From Phlebopus portentosus (lineage: Eukaryota; Basidiomycota; Agaricomycetes; Boletales; Boletinellaceae), in NCBI GenBank assembly GCA_037892935.1, contig JAYXKI010000006.1, forward strand, positions 1,984,001 through 2,048,000: 64,000 nucleotides of DNA, in the 5' to 3' direction. Positions 22,526-35,535 of this stretch are shown here, one piece after another. The notes under the pieces are model-generated. The model did no database searches and was not told the origin of the DNA. It saw only the letters and a program-made list of their open reading frames with translations. The translations under genes and the position numbers were made by a program. How positions within the stretch are numbered: the first letter of the stretch is position 1; each line of letters begins with the position of its first letter.

Positions 22526-25500
22526 TCAGCTAGTGATCTCCTGGGCGCTTGGAGCAGATGCTGGTGCTCCTCGTCCACGCCCCCGTCCTCTGTATCCCGA
22601 AGGTGCGCCGCGCGATGCAAAAACACGTCCACGACCGAAGCCACGCCCGCGAGCGTTGATAAATCCTCTCGGGGGACCGAACGTACGGGGAGGTTCTTGC
22701 GTGGGCATATGCGTTGCGGCCCCGCTCGGATGTCCTCGCTCACCCCGAAAGCCGCCCCGAGAACGTTGAGGACCATTCGACGAACGTGAATTGGATGAGG
22801 TAGTTTCTTGTCTGAGACCATTATTGGATTCACTTTCTCCATAATGGTCTTGGGCTTGGTTAGGTTGCTTCTGTACACCATTAGGCACCCCATTGGTCGT
22901 CTCGGTGCCGTTTGTATGCGATTGCCCGTTGGTGTTCCAAGCGTTTCCACGAAAAGCGCCGCCTCTCCCGTGGTTGGGGTTCGTCATGATGCGTACTGTA
23001 ACTCCTCCCCTATACAGAAAATTTCAGTGTCATTTTCTATCGTCTCGACTAGAGACTTACCTCGTTGGAGCAGGATGGAAACCAGCTGCGGGAGCTTGAC
23101 CTTGTGGAGGCTGAACAGCCGGATAAGGTCCGATTCTTGGCTGCTGCTGACGGGGACGCATCATAGTATTATTCTGGTGTTGTGCCGGATGAGCATTAGG
23201 GTTCGTGGATATGATAAACTGTTGTCTAGTCAAGTTCAAGCATGTGTTGAACTCGACTGATGATCCTCGATACGTCGGACAGCTAACAGGAATAGGTTAA
23301 AAACCAGGAAGCGTCCTTGAATGACTCTGAGACGTACCGGTCACTCAGCGTTGTTCCAGACATAAATGGGACGTCCCACACAACATCCAGAGTTTTAGCA
23401 TTGATTCCGACCACAACACCCTTCACCGCCAGCGGTACGCTGCCAGAATCTTTCACCATCACTACCCGATCGCCAAGAGAAAATGTCTGATTCTGCAGCC
23501 GATAAACAGCATGAGAGGGTTTCAGGAGCGCCTGTCGCGGAATGCCTTTCACAATTGCCTTCTTGATCGTTTTTGGTGACTTGTTCTGCTGGCATTCATC
23601 TTCCAAGATAACGATTTGACCAACACACTCCTTGTCGAGTTGATCACAGAAAAGCGAGACTGCTTCAAGGTCTCGGACGCTCTTCTTGTTCAGCCAAGTC
23701 TTGACTTCTTTTACTTTGGCATCCGGATTGTCCGGAAAAATATCTGAGGCTTGGGCAAATTCTTCAAGAAAGAGCGCATTGTCAGTTCAACGCAGAAGAG
23801 GACATATGCGCTACGTACGATCCCCATAACCAACAAGCCTCTCAAAGAGTACTGGGAATTCGTTCTGCTGCCGTGTCAGCCAGTTCACAAATAGGCGCAT
23901 CTGAAGCATCACACCTTGTATTCTTGGATCAGCTCAATTGCCTTTTCACTGAACTCCCAGAACCGGCCGTTTTTACGCGAGTATCCGATGACTTTCAAAC
24001 TCTTTGCCTCGAATTTGAGACTCAAGCCGAGGTTAGTTTTCTGGCCATCCGAGGTGACAACCATGAAGCTCGCAGTGACTTTAGACAGTGCATGTCCAGA
24101 AATACCAACTTTCTCTGCGACTTTGTACGACGGGTAGTATTTGAGGTCAAGTCGGTTCGCAACAATGGACTTGAATTTGTCGATCTCTGTTCTTTCATTC
24201 GGGAAGAACTGAAAGAGCAACAGTTAAGAGAAAAAAATTAGTCTAATCAACGAAAAGCTTACCGCAAGCATGACAGAAATAGAAGCGCTAGTGGTTTCCG
24301 ATACCTGCGCCGCAACGCCATAGGCATGATCACCGAGAAAGAAGACCTTTGTACCCGGAGGAAACTCTTCAGATAATGGTGGGGCATCCTTCTCCATGAA
24401 ACGCGGATCCTCGGAGATAACCTCAGGTAGTACCATCTGAAGAGCTTGCTCAAATTCCTTGTCTTGTCCTTCATATTCCTTGACGAAAGCTCCGGTGTCG
24501 AGTCGCTTCAGTCCTAAAAATACTTCAGATTTCGGCATGGAAGAGGTTCACAGAAACGTACCTTTCAGCGGACGAACGTGCAAAAGAACTTCAACTGGGC
24601 CAGTCATGACGCCCAATCGCTTCGAGTAATAGTGTTCGATCTTCTCCGCTTTGGCCTTCCAGAAATTTATTGCTTGAGGCGAGTGCGGATTGCTCAGCAC
24701 CCTTGACTCGCGTCCGTCTCCGAACTTAATTTTCTCGTATTTGAATAGGCAGTCGGAAACGGCTACGATCATCGCCTCCCGAATGAAAGGCCACCCAACA
24801 AATACACGATGACCAACCATCTCCTTCGCTATCTTCTCCGTCTTCTCGCCCTCTTTAGGGTTCTGGATATGCACGATCATAGACTTGTTTTTGCTTTCAC
24901 TACCGTGCACGTTCACGCCATGGTATCCAAGCTGTGCAGTATGCGGTAGGGTTTGTAAAGTTGGGAAGCCAGCGAGTGTTTCTGCTCCGAGGAACACGCC
25001 TTCGCAGAGACCAGGCACGAGGTGGAGTCCGTCGAGAGTCGGAAGATAGAATGGTTCCATGCTCGCTTGGCAGCGAACAAGGTCCGGGAAGAACCCCGGA
25101 AGTGAAGACTGGTAGAAGGTCGGCTGTCCAGGGTTGTATCTAAAGAGTGTGCTGATCCCGAATGAATTTCGCCTTCGTTCTTCCTCTGTCAACCTGTGTT
25201 CCCGGGCTAAAAATATGATGTTGACGGAAGTGTTTCAAAACAAGACAAAGATCTATACTTACAAGACATCACTTTCAATAACCTGTCTTCGTCAATGAAT
25301 GGAATTTTGACGACTGCTTCCCACTCCTGTTTCTTCCCGTTCAAGTCTTGCTCGAACTCGGTGGGATAGAAATCACGAATAGGAGAATTAACATCTATCA
25401 TCAGATCCTGTATACGTGCAGTTAATACCGTGCTGAGCTCCTCATTAACTTCTGTTTACCCTGTATGCCAAAGGAATGAGATCCATGCTAGCTGACGGCA

Positions 25501-27901
25501 TCACGCCCATTAGCTGCTCAAACGGTCGGAAGGGCGCTCCCAGTTCGAAACGGAATTCCATCTTGTCGACGTCTTTCAGGTCTGTGTGTCACAAGGTCAT
25601 CAGCACGCCCTGACCTCAAGGCAAATTCATGACACAAACCGGATATACGAGGAGCATAATGGTAGTTGTAAAACCATCCCCAAGATGCAACTCCGCTATA
25701 ATAATAGTGCATTACCCACTGCAAACCCTCAACGTAGCGGTAGACAAGTTTGCGCATCTCCTCGGGATCGTCATACGAGATCTCTAATTTTTCCTAGTGA
25801 AGTCGATCTGTTAGTCAGGTTGCTTGCAGCCTGTCTCACCTAGCAGCTCACTCGATAATAATTCCTTTTCCATTCGTCCATACGCTCCTGGACCGCGCGA
25901 GTATGCCGAGTGTCGAAGTCTTCTTCTTCTTCTTCAACGACTTTTGCACGCTCATACTTGGTCAAAACACGGTCTACCGCAGCGACCGCTTCCGGATCAT
26001 CCGATTCTTCAGATTCGTCCACCCATTCATCACCATCATCATCCCCACCATTCTCTTCAACAACAGCTTCGTCACTTGCACTTTTGGCTGGCTCAGTTGT
26101 TCCTGGAAGGCGAAAGACAACAAGGTTCTGATCCTCGTCGTCATATTCATCCCAAGAAACTTCTAAATGCAGCTCCGCAGCAAGATCCGCAATAAATCTG
26201 CGTTCACGAGCGGGAAATGTATTCGGCATCCTAAGTGCGTCCAGAGGCTCTTCGGTTGACGATGCTGCGTGTGACTTGCGATGAGATAAGACGAATGTCT
26301 TGACCTCCTCAAAGATTATGCGTTGAGGAGCGGTGAGGACTATGAAAACATTAGGGATATCTGACGGAAAGGCAGAGCACACAACCCACCAAGCTTGTTT
26401 CGTCGACGAGCTCCCTCCATCTCATTTACGTGTTTTGCTTGTTTTCCTTTAAACCAGTTCAAATCTGCATACTCCCGCTCGAACACCTCCTGTTCCCAGA
26501 TGTTCATTTCGTCCAGCACAAGTTGTAGTCGGCTTGTGTTGACGACACCGCTCTCGTTCATATAGCCTCCCATGGAAGGCAGCACCTTCTTGTACACTTC
26601 AAAAAGGCGCTCTAAGCCATTCTCATGTATATGTAAATCCGGCAGGTTTGGTAAGAAATCGTTCCCGACGAAGACTGCCAACAGGATGAAGTCATCGATG
26701 ATATTCTCAAGATTGTAAGGGAATGGTAGCGTCGGCTCGATGTCATGGAATTCAAGATTGAGATACTCCCGCATAAGCGAAAGGTGGAGAAGATAAAAGT
26801 TGATTGATTCCAAACTGAAACAAATTAGTTACATGACGACGGAAGAAGTGCTTCACCCACTTCGTCTCTTTCTTGCGTCTTGCCGCAGGACCAAACTTCA
26901 CTTCTTCTCTCAGGAGACAGAAGTGAGGATCATGGCTTAACAGACCCAACATAATGAGGTCTGCATCCAAACCGTACAGACAATGTCGGACATTCGGATT
27001 GTAGTCCGGCTGTGCCTTCGCCAGACGAATGTACTCCATGATCTTGTGTTCACCCTCTCCGGGAACATCGTGACCGGATAGCACGACTTGGCACTCTCGC
27101 CAGTTCGCATCTTCGGTCATCTTCTTGTTTACGAAATACCGGAGTTGTTCAGATAAACGTGCCATGAAAATCGTTCCTATGGTGGCATAAGAGCCTTGCA
27201 CCAATCTCACATTGAAATGGACACACCTGGTGTAATACAATTGCTATCAAAAGCCTTCTCATCTGGTAGCTTCTCTCCCTTTTTCTCAGCCTTCTCTCGC
27301 ACTTCTTTTGCCTCCTTCGCAGTCCTGAATCGTCGACTGCGTTGTTGGTTCATCTTTGCGCGCGGTGCCACACCATCGACAGCCATAAAGAATAGCTTCT
27401 TTGGCTTCACTTTCCCAAATAACATATCAACATACGAGAATATAGACGTGAAAATCTGCTCTTCAGACATGCGGAAGTGAGCGTCGCCATCGTTCGGGTG
27501 TGAACCTGTTGAAGGTCAGACCGCTGGGTCAAATGTGATCAATTCGGCTTACAAGCGTGAATGATTCCATTAAAGTCAACATAAAAATTATCTGCAAAAA
27601 TCACAGTGAGGTGCTGGGCAGCGGGTGGCAACCAGTTGATTCGTACCAAACTCAGGAATCTTGTTTTCTTCGATGAGTTGGGATGTCATCGGGTAGCGTT
27701 CCCTGAGGACTCAGTCAGGTCTGAAAAGTCATTACACACCCCCGAGCCAAAATGACTCACGAAATATATCTGAAGAACTGCGCAGAACACCCTTGTTAGT
27801 ATGCACTCAAGAATGAGTAAGGAAAATGCCATACCTTTGGAATACCTAAGACGATATGTTAGCTAGATATACTGTAAAAAAATGAACGGAGACTCACCCA
27901 T
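22526..27901 (-). CDS. XRN1: 5'-3' exoribonuclease 1
   Basis: Nineteen exons: 27901-27898, 27845-27835, 27777-27761, 27702-27647, 27591-27553, 27505-27227, 27176-26861, 26814-26390, 26339-25852, 25793-25640, 25581-25460, 25407-25263, 25206-24562, 24513-24263, 24208-23915, 23864-23819, 23761-23338, 23282-23061 and 23009-22526. The product has 1473 residues. The enzyme degrades decapped mRNA from the 5' end in the cytoplasm. Hallmarks: N-terminal MGIPKFFRYISERYP, the acidic active-site segments [50 protein letters not shown] and [10 protein letters not shown], and later [23 protein letters not shown]. The PAZ/KOW-like middle and an Arg/Gly-rich C-terminal tail follow. Coding exon 1 is only 4 nt. 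The exon 16 acceptor could lie one codon earlier. The yeast enzyme has a similar length. Confidence 0.96.
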
Positions 27902-28472
27902 ATTTCTAAGTTTTTCTACAATAGAGGTGGAACAGTGGTGGAGGGGTAACGGTAATGTTAAGAGTCAAGTTGTGTTACAGTCAGAAGGAAATGGGACGCA
28001 CAAACCTGGGTACTTCCTTTTCTGGAAAAGTGACATAATTATGACTTTCAATTCCGCTCGCAAGTGACGAAATTCACGGAAACTCATTCAGAGTCCCTCT
28101 TTCTCAATAAATGAACATTTAGAAAACAACATTTAGAAAACATGGATTGATTCACTTTTTTTGCGTTACGAGAAGGGCATAGCATGCCATGTATTCGAGT
28201 ACTTACGTTTCTTTTGCGCCACAAAATGGATATCGACGCTCAAGTTTTGCATCTCACAAAAAGAGATTCTGAAAAGCTGAAGCGGTTTTTGACTTGCTTG
28301 GCTTTTTTTCGGACCTTCTGTTCTTTTTCCTGCAAACTAGGATCAACCTGGACGGAAGTTGAATCGGAGCCTGAATAACACGAGCTGAACGCGTGCAAGT
28401 CACGAGCAAGCCCAAATCGGCAAGACGCAAATCCCAACGGAACCAGATTGTTCAACCAAGACGTTCACCATC
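27902..28472. other. Divergent promoter region of XRN1 and the KEN/SxIP protein
   Basis: 571 bp between two outward-facing starts. Runs of T and A occur near 28150-28330. No gene is supported. Confidence 0.5.
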
Positions 28473-30597
28473 ATGGCCACTCGTCCTCGCCCGAGTCTCC
28501 TCGCTCTTTTTGACCCTCTCGCCATCTCAGAGACTTCGCCGTCGACACCGACGTGCGATGCTTGCTCTCCATCCTCATCTCTGGAGTCGGGTTCGGACAA
28601 GGAGAACTTTACTTCAAACACGCCAAAAAGCAGTTGGACAAGGGCATGTGGTGAGGTAGTCACGGACGCTCAAGCCATGCGTTCCGCTGGCCCACTTGTG
28701 GAGATAGATGTGGACAAGTTTCAAAGAACGGAGATAGACTTGCTTGGACAGTCGATTTTGTTAGAACCAAAGGATGACGATTCGTCAAATCTCTGCTTAG
28801 TCCGGCTTCAGGATGAGCTTGACAACGCATGTAAAATCGCGGACTCCGAGGACATCTTACAGCGCGGAAATGGATTGCGGGAACCCCTCTCAGAGATTTC
28901 CCTTATTTCGTCTAATAGCAATACCAGAACACCACAGAGCGTGGCACGAAGCAAGCCGTTGATTAATCTCGACACTCCCTCCATTACCCCAAATAGCCTT
29001 CGTAAATTCGCTGCTGGTATTGGAAAATACGAATCTTCTACAACGACCATGACATCCCCATTATCTTCATGCCCTTCCAAAGCATCCGCTGTCCACTGGA
29101 CGCGCCCTAACAATAATGATGCAGCTTTTGCTCTCGTGCATCCTGCTCCCAGGGTGCCGTTTACATCCAACTCACCATCTTTGCTCAGTTCTACTCCGGC
29201 CTCCGATCCTATCCCAGCATTTCATGATCCTCCGCCGGGTCACGTCAGCTCGTCCTTTGACATCAATGAACCATCGAATCTAAAGAAAACGAACTTTTCA
29301 GGAGACCTTCTTAATGATGACCTATCATTTCTTGAACGCCTTGAGGACGATTCGCTTGCGGACTTTGGACGCTGTGTTTATTTAGATAGGACAAGCGGTT
29401 CGTCTCCGAGAGCTGCGAAGAACTACGGTGAGCATTGGTTCATAGTACTGGTAACAGTTGTCACTTATTTGCGTTATGATCGAAGAGGATCTGCGGACGG
29501 CGGAAGCGTTTCAGGAAACTCATTCTACCATGCGAGGTGAAATACACAGGCAAACCAACATGGAGACACCAGCTCGAAAGGATGTCTTTCGTCGCTCATC
29601 GTCGCATTCTGGATTGACATTTGGAGCGAGACACGAGGAACTTCCAATGATACTTTCATCATCCGTCAACCTGGAGCCCCGTACACCTTCCTCGTCACCT
29701 TCAATCCGCGGAATGGCTAGACGAGGACAAGCACTTGCGCCCAAGAAACCACAGACAGTAATTCGCAGGTCTACGACGATGTCACGTAGCACAAGTGCTC
29801 GCATCGCGGGGACCGTCAAAGTTCAATCTGAAACCAAAGCTGATGAGCTGCAAACAGAAAAGTCAGGCCCTTCACGTCCTCGCCCATCGTCTTTGGAGAT
29901 AAAATCACACGCCAGGTCTTTGTCAATTGGTCTAAAGAAAGCAGGCGTGACTGCCTCGAACGACGACGCTCCTGTTCTCGGGCGCTGTGCGTCACTCTCA
30001 CGTCCTTCAGTCGGAAGATGCCCGAGCACTGGATACAATCTGTCCCCGACAAGACCAAAAGTCTCCACAGGGGCTCAGGTCGAGGGCGAGAAACGACCTG
30101 TGACTTCACTGGCCCAGAATGCGAGACGACTTTCCGTGTCTGCACCGTCCAGGCCAACACCTATCAAAACGAATAACTTTGCAACGACGGGGCGTCTGGG
30201 AGGGGCTCGCCGCGTGCCACTTACAGCTAATGCGCCATTGTTCAAAGCAAACGAGCCGACGATAACCGGGGTTCAATCCCCAAGGCATAAGCCCCGTGCC
30301 CCAAATCTACAAACCAAAACTGGTCTTCAGCGTCCCCCTGTTTCGGGTGTTTCGGAAACTCTGGGTCGAAACAGTTCAAGGCCAAAAGCAATTTCGCCTG
30401 TGAGAACGAGCTCCGCATCTATTAGCTCTAAGAGTAGAACACTTGGCCAGACTGCATCCGTCTCGTCTGGACTTTTCTCTCGTTCGTCATTCATGACTTC
30501 GAGTAGCTCCAGCATGGTCTCGACGTCTCGCTTGCCAATTCCTCCATCGAAGTCTACCAGCAGGATCCCTGGACCGGGTACTCGCAAGGCATTTTAA
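28473..30597 (+). CDS. Ser/Arg-rich low-complexity protein with KEN box and SxIP motif
   Basis: Two exons (28473-29427 and 29486-30597) give 688 residues. No folded domain is recognisable. The N-terminus reads RPRPSLLALFDPLA, followed by a KEN box at residues 43-45 (GSDKENFTSN) and a possible D-box RPSL at 6-9; both are degrons of the anaphase-promoting complex. An acidic region (about 270-310, NDDLSFLERLEDDSLADFG) precedes a strongly basic, Ser/Pro/Arg-rich second half. The C-terminus (SRLPIPPSKSTSRIPGPGTRK) contains SRIP, which fits the SxIP consensus for EB1 binding in a basic Ser/Pro context. Together these suggest a cell-cycle-regulated microtubule plus-end protein, but that is inference from short motifs only. 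Confidence 0.75.
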
Positions 30598-31245
30598 TGA
30601 TCTCCCGTATTCGCAAATAGCAAGTTTCGATCGCTTAGCGGATCTCGAAAAGACGCGGATCTCTTATTTGCTCTGCAAGAAGCAGCCCCTTTATTTTGTT
30701 CCCCGTGATCCGTGTTAGATATTGTATCGTTCCGTCAAGGTCTCGTCTCTTTCAGGGTTTTGTATTGGATGTCGTCGTGCAATCGAATAGGATTCCTACC
30801 CCCAACGGTTTCTCTGAGCCTGGCGTTTGTAGGGTGTTATGATCTCCTATTCCCTCATTGGAAAGTTCGTAATGCATCTACGAGTGGATCTTTGAGGAAT
30901 AGGATCACTTTCCAACTCTTACCTTACGATTTTTCTCGTAGATTCATTTCGCCTTTGTATTGCTCTATCGCATTTCCGTCGTCTGTTTTTAAAGGACTTT
31001 TTGTCGCAGTGCTGTCACATCGGATCCTCAATGCTTTCTATATCGCTTACTCTGCGAATCACATACGTATAATGCTCGCAGAATGCATCGTCCCGGAGAT
31101 ACGTCTGTCGTACAGCTATCCATGTAGTGGGATGTTGTAACGAATATTATTATAATTTATACGTACATAGCGGGGTGATAACTCGATTAACGGAGAAGGG
31201 CGACATTTTCTCTTACGAAATGATTGTGACGATAGAGAAAGAGGC
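30598..31245. other. Convergent intergenic region
   Basis: Lies between two converging 3' ends. T-rich, with a 142-codon plus-strand frame (30712-31140) of non-coding character. Nothing else is seen. Confidence 0.5.
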
Positions 31246-32263
31246 TCATGCTTGGGTAGCCACTTCGCTCGCCTTCGTAAGTTCCTCGTTAGTCACGGGC
31301 TTGCGAGGCGTCCTCCATTTGGTCGGAGGAGGTTCTAGAAGGCCCAACTCGTCTCTCAGCTCCCCGATGTCTTGTTCCCAGCGCTTCTCCCAATATACAG
31401 TTATTAAACTCCGAGCAGAGCCTCCACACCTAAGCGCCCAGGGGAGATATTCCTTGAAATAGCGTTCTCGACGAGCGCTTGAAAGACGGAGGTGCCCGAG
31501 AGCAGCAGCAAGACCGGTCATTGGGAGACCGAGGTTGGCGAACTCAAACGCTTTGACGGCAATTTCGGAGAGTCCATCAACGGGCAGGCCAATAGAAGCG
31601 TGGTAAAGATCGTGACATTCGCGATAACGTTGCATCACGTATGCGAGTTCGGGATCGTCGATGTAGTGTACCTAAAAACGCGTTTTCTATATCAGTACGG
31701 AGGAGAGACGGAGAGAAGAAAGGGAGATAGGATCGGCTTACAGGCTCGCGTGAGTCAGGAGTTACATTGCACCGCTCCAGCCACGAGACATACGTGCGTC
31801 CAAGCGTGTTCTCCGGAAGAGCCTTCAAGGCTGCCATATCAATGGTGTGCGTGTTTATACGCGGACGCGCCTTCAGAATACGTCGACCTTCAGCGCTCTC
31901 CAACATGCGGTCTCGAAGGCGCGGTAGAGCCGGCCCTGCTGTTGTTTCGCCAAGCGCAGCAACCAAGTCTTCACATTAATAATAAATTAAAAGGCTCAGA
32001 CTTAGAGGAATTGTGGCTGGAAGACAAAAGGCGCGCGTACCAGCTCGATTTGGGTTGGTGAGGAGGACGATCCCTGAGCCTACTGCGAGAAATGCGTTCT
32101 CAAACCAGTTCAGAGGTGTATGGCCTTCGTACGAAGGCTTCGTGCTAGCATTCCGTCTCGGGTAGATTACAGATACATGCACTGCTAGAGGCCTTGTGGA
32201 CGATGCTATCACCGCGCGACCGAAGCTGGCCGTTGAGTGTGAAGGTTTGAGGAAAGGAAGCAT
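31246..32263 (-). CDS. COQ4: Ubiquinone biosynthesis protein COQ4, mitochondrial
   Basis: Three exons: 32263-32041, 31968-31742 and 31671-31246, giving 291 residues. COQ4 is a peripheral inner-membrane protein needed for coenzyme Q synthesis. The N-terminus ([20 protein letters not shown]) is Arg/Ser-rich without acids, as expected of a mitochondrial presequence. The family start [18 protein letters not shown] is intact, as is the metal motif HDLYH followed by 11 residues and Glu. The C-terminal half ([31 protein letters not shown]) is typical. The Met at 32263 is chosen because it begins the presequence; an in-frame Met 10 codons upstream is possible. Confidence 0.96.
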
Positions 32264-32819
32264 TTTGAGCACGTGATATAAGTCAAGCCACAATGTTCAA
32301 GTGTAACGCTATCTGTGACAAAAGAAACGCAATTTGTCACATCACGCTAGTGTACCGCACCCGCGGCGCATGCGGTTTCTGAAACCTGATCTGATCTTTT
32401 AGTCCTCTTGCTGGGCCCGGAGCGTTTGTTGAACTGTTTGACCCCCTCGAATCGGCTTATTATCGGTACTCTGCACCTGTGATTGTGGCCTTCAAGCGTT
32501 GCAAGGCGCTTCTTTGGATATAAATTCTTGCATTTTCGTGGCAAACGCACTAGAGCTGCGTGACTGGATACTATTGTGTTCTGACACGTGTTGTCCCGGC
32601 GAGAGTGGCTTGGATCTATATGAGCCCCTTACTACAAAATGATCAAATATTGGGTCCTCGGAGCGAACAGTCCTCTTAACTTCCGCTACTTATCTTCTCT
32701 TCCCTCGCCGCTCGTTCCTGTGCATTCGTCTTTCTGGGCAAGACGGTGCAATAAATAGTCTCTCTAGCTGAACTGCTCTGCCCCCATACCTGTGAACCTA
32801 CATACTCACTGCTATTACA
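32264..32819. other. Divergent intergenic region
   Basis: Promoter region between COQ4 (-) and the unknown gene (+). GC-rich patches lie near 32350-32420. No gene is supported. Confidence 0.5.
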
Positions 32820-33878
32820 ATGCACGCTCTCAGGATACTTGTTACTCCCCCTTCGACCTCTTCGTCTCCGCCGTCGGTTATTTACCCGAGTGCTTCGTCA
32901 ACATCAACCGAAGAACTCAGTTCTTCATCGACCGAAATCAACACGATCGGCGCCGAGGAACCACGCGACATCGTTAAACCGCTTCCTCCGGTCCCTCCGG
33001 AGGATGTTCCGAGACCGGCTTTCCAACGAAGGGGCACGAACACAACTACCGCTACCAGCGCGAGCATTCGTTCAGCAGACGACCTCCTGACGCAAGTCGG
33101 CGTGCTGCGCGACTCAGCGAACGCGGCGAGGGAGCGAAGGGCTAGATTCCGAGGTCCACGGACCGCTTATGACCGCAGCAATGACGGTAATCCCAGCAAC
33201 GGCATTAGAACCAGGCGTTATGCCTCTAGACTCACATGCGGCCCTATGCCCTCGCACGAGGCTAAGCCTACACAGGTCCAGATTAACACCCAAAGGAATA
33301 ATAAGGCTTCCGTTCCGGAGAAATCGCCTGTCAATCCTGTGCTTGTCGATGGAGGACCAAATGTAAAACGTCTTTTATTTGACGTTATATTCCGGAATGA
33401 CTAAATACTTTCTAATTCCAGGACGCGCGGCGCGTGCAGTTGCGCTGCTTGACACCCGACTCGACTTCTTCTGCGGATACATGGGTGAGTCATATTCATC
33501 GGTGGTGTATTTTTGCTATCGCTCACAATATTTTCATTCTACAAATTTCAGACTTCAGCAGAAAAACCTTCGGAGAAAAGGGGCAACATCCTCAGGGCAC
33601 CAGCATCATTCATCAAGCGCTTCCTGTGTTTCGGGTGAGTCTATTTTTCTCATCCCTCAAGACTGATTAGCGCTCACATCGAGATCCCTTCACATAGAGA
33701 CTTTAGCTGCACAGGCCAATACCAGCTCCACAGTCCTGGGCCAGCCCATCGTGCAGATTCGCTGACTAGTAATGCACGTTTCGACAGCCTGCTACACCGC
33801 GAGCCTCACACAACTCGTCGAATCTATCTGCGTCCCCGATCCTCTATCATCCCACCTCGTGTGCTTGACATTCGGTAA
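32820..33878 (+). CDS. Unknown Ser/Pro/Arg-rich protein
   Basis: Four exons can be joined with closing phases: 32820-33362, 33422-33484, 33552-33634 and 33698-33878, giving 289 residues. The first part is Ser/Thr/Pro-rich (STSSSPPSVIYPSASSTSTEE). It is followed by PLPPVPPEDVPRPAFQRRG, an SH3-ligand-like stretch. A helical segment (SADDLLTQVGVLRDSANAARERRARFRG) comes next, then a basic region ending RRIYLRPRSSIIPPRVLDIR. No domain or family is recognised. If intron 1 is retained, the frame stops at 33404. Standard donors and acceptors support the spliced form, but the model rests on splice signals alone. Confidence 0.55.
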
Positions 33879-34335
33879 TGATGCCTTCCGTGAACGCACT
33901 CACGACTCTTAGTATGGCAGACGGTCTGCTCTAGTAGGCCTCGTTTTTTAATCTCCTTGCTCAATCAGCATCGCATCAAGAGTATCGTATCACGATCTTA
34001 CGTTCGCAATTATGAAGTCCCGCTGGTCGATTATGTTTCACGCTCTTTATGTCACTTTTATATGTTGTACCTTACCCCATCTTAACGCCTTGCACATTCA
34101 TTCGTATCTCCACATTCTTTTTCTCACCACTTGGTCTCCACCATTCGGCTTGTTACCTTCTTTAAAACTAGGAGCCTCTGTACACTATGTATCTCTTACA
34201 AACTATTGATTCATTCTTGTGCATCCAGAAGTGTGTCGATCTTTCCTCAGGCAGAAGACATGGCATGGTTGAAACTCCGACCGATCGACGTATTCTAAGA
34301 AAATTCTTCCGTTTACGCTTTCTCTTCCTTCTAGC
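33879..34335. other. Intergenic
   Basis: Pyrimidine-rich DNA upstream of the F-box/ankyrin gene. Short frames only. Confidence 0.5.
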
Positions 34336-35310
34336 ATGCAACCCCATTCGATTCGAAATGAGTGCTCGTTGCTAGAAAGACTTCCCGTTGAAGTTCGTTG
34401 CTTATCTTTCTTATAATATATCATACTCGAATGCTAACAAGTGCTTCAGCTTATATACGAAATCCAGCTCTGTGCGCTGAGCGAGTCGTTACCCGTCGTA
34501 AATAGACCTGCTCATGGGACCTTCAAATCTACGCATGCGACTTATCGAGCGGAATACCTATTCCTACGCTACATCTCGTCCGCCTCGAATTCTACGTGTT
34601 CATCATATCCACGAAGCGAGCTAGTCGCTTACGCGCTACGTTACCTTCTATGCACAGAAGAGGTTCTGGATGCATTATTGCGCCGAGTGGCGAGAAACCA
34701 GCCCACGCTCGACAAAGGTCCTCGACCTCTCTTACCTAAAAGACTGTTCAAGTCCTTAGGCCCTCGTCCCCCCTCGTCCCCATATTATCCTACCTCTGCG
34801 CCTCTCCCGTTTCTTTATTACCTCTACACCAATCCTCAAATTCACCCTCGCCCACCGGATCCGAATGCACACGATGGTTATGCACTATGTCGGGCTGTGC
34901 ATGCAGGATTTATGGATCTAGTGAGGTTCTTGCTGAGGCAAGGTGCGAAGCCGGGTTTGAAGGAAGCACTGGCTGTCCGCATTGCGGTTAAGAAAAGGGA
35001 TTTGGGACTTGTGAGGACGTTGATCGAGCGCGATGCAGAGGATGAATTCGAGACAGTATCTTCGGAGGCCTGTCCCGATCATGTTCAATCTGCCGCTGTC
35101 GGGAGTCACGCGAGAGAAGCGGATATGAAGAGAAGGAGAAGGAAGAGCGCGAAACGTCGACGTGTGGAGGATAGAGTGGAGGTGACGACCGCGATGTTGC
35201 GATTGGCCGTTGAGACGGACGCACGAGATATTGTGCAGTACTTTCTGGAAAAGGGTGCTAGACCAGACCTATCGACGATTCAGCGCACGAGAAGGATTGG
35301 ATTTGTATGA
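34336..35310 (+). CDS. F-box / ankyrin-repeat protein
   Basis: Two exons (34336-34392 and 34450-35310) give 305 residues. Splicing joins LLERLPVE to LIYEIQLCALSESLP, which restores an N-terminal F-box-like motif. The second half has ankyrin-like helices: GYALCRAVHAGFMDLVRFLLRQGAKP, then LAVRIAVKKRDLGLVRTLIER and MLRLAVETDARDIVQYFLEKGARPD. Between them lies a strongly basic stretch (MKRRRRKSAKRRRVEDR) that is a likely nuclear localisation signal. It would act as a substrate adaptor of an SCF ligase, but the target is unknown. The short first exon is the weak point: without it the open frame starts at a GTG with no nearby Met. Confidence 0.7.
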
Positions 35311-35535
35311 AGAGGCTATAGTATGCATTATGATACTTTGTTCGACTAGAGATACTCAGATAGACGCAAACGCATTGCATTGTTGTTGTTGTAAGATTAG
35401 CTGCAGAGGATTGTATTTACTATTGAATTGATCTGAAGAATGTCTCCGAAAGTGGCCTTCACTCAAAATTCGTGCGTTCTTAATCGCATTTCATCTAGTG
35501 AGCATTACAGCAACGAATAAAATACAAATCGGCCC

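Noticed and set aside
22508..23260. Several plus-strand frames, one with a repetitive Arg/Pro/Ser/Thr make-up
   Set aside because: They are antisense to the Arg/Gly-rich tail of XRN1.
30712..31140. 142-codon frame between two converging genes
   Set aside because: It lies in a T-rich 3' flank, with no domain, no splice structure and no promoter-like context.
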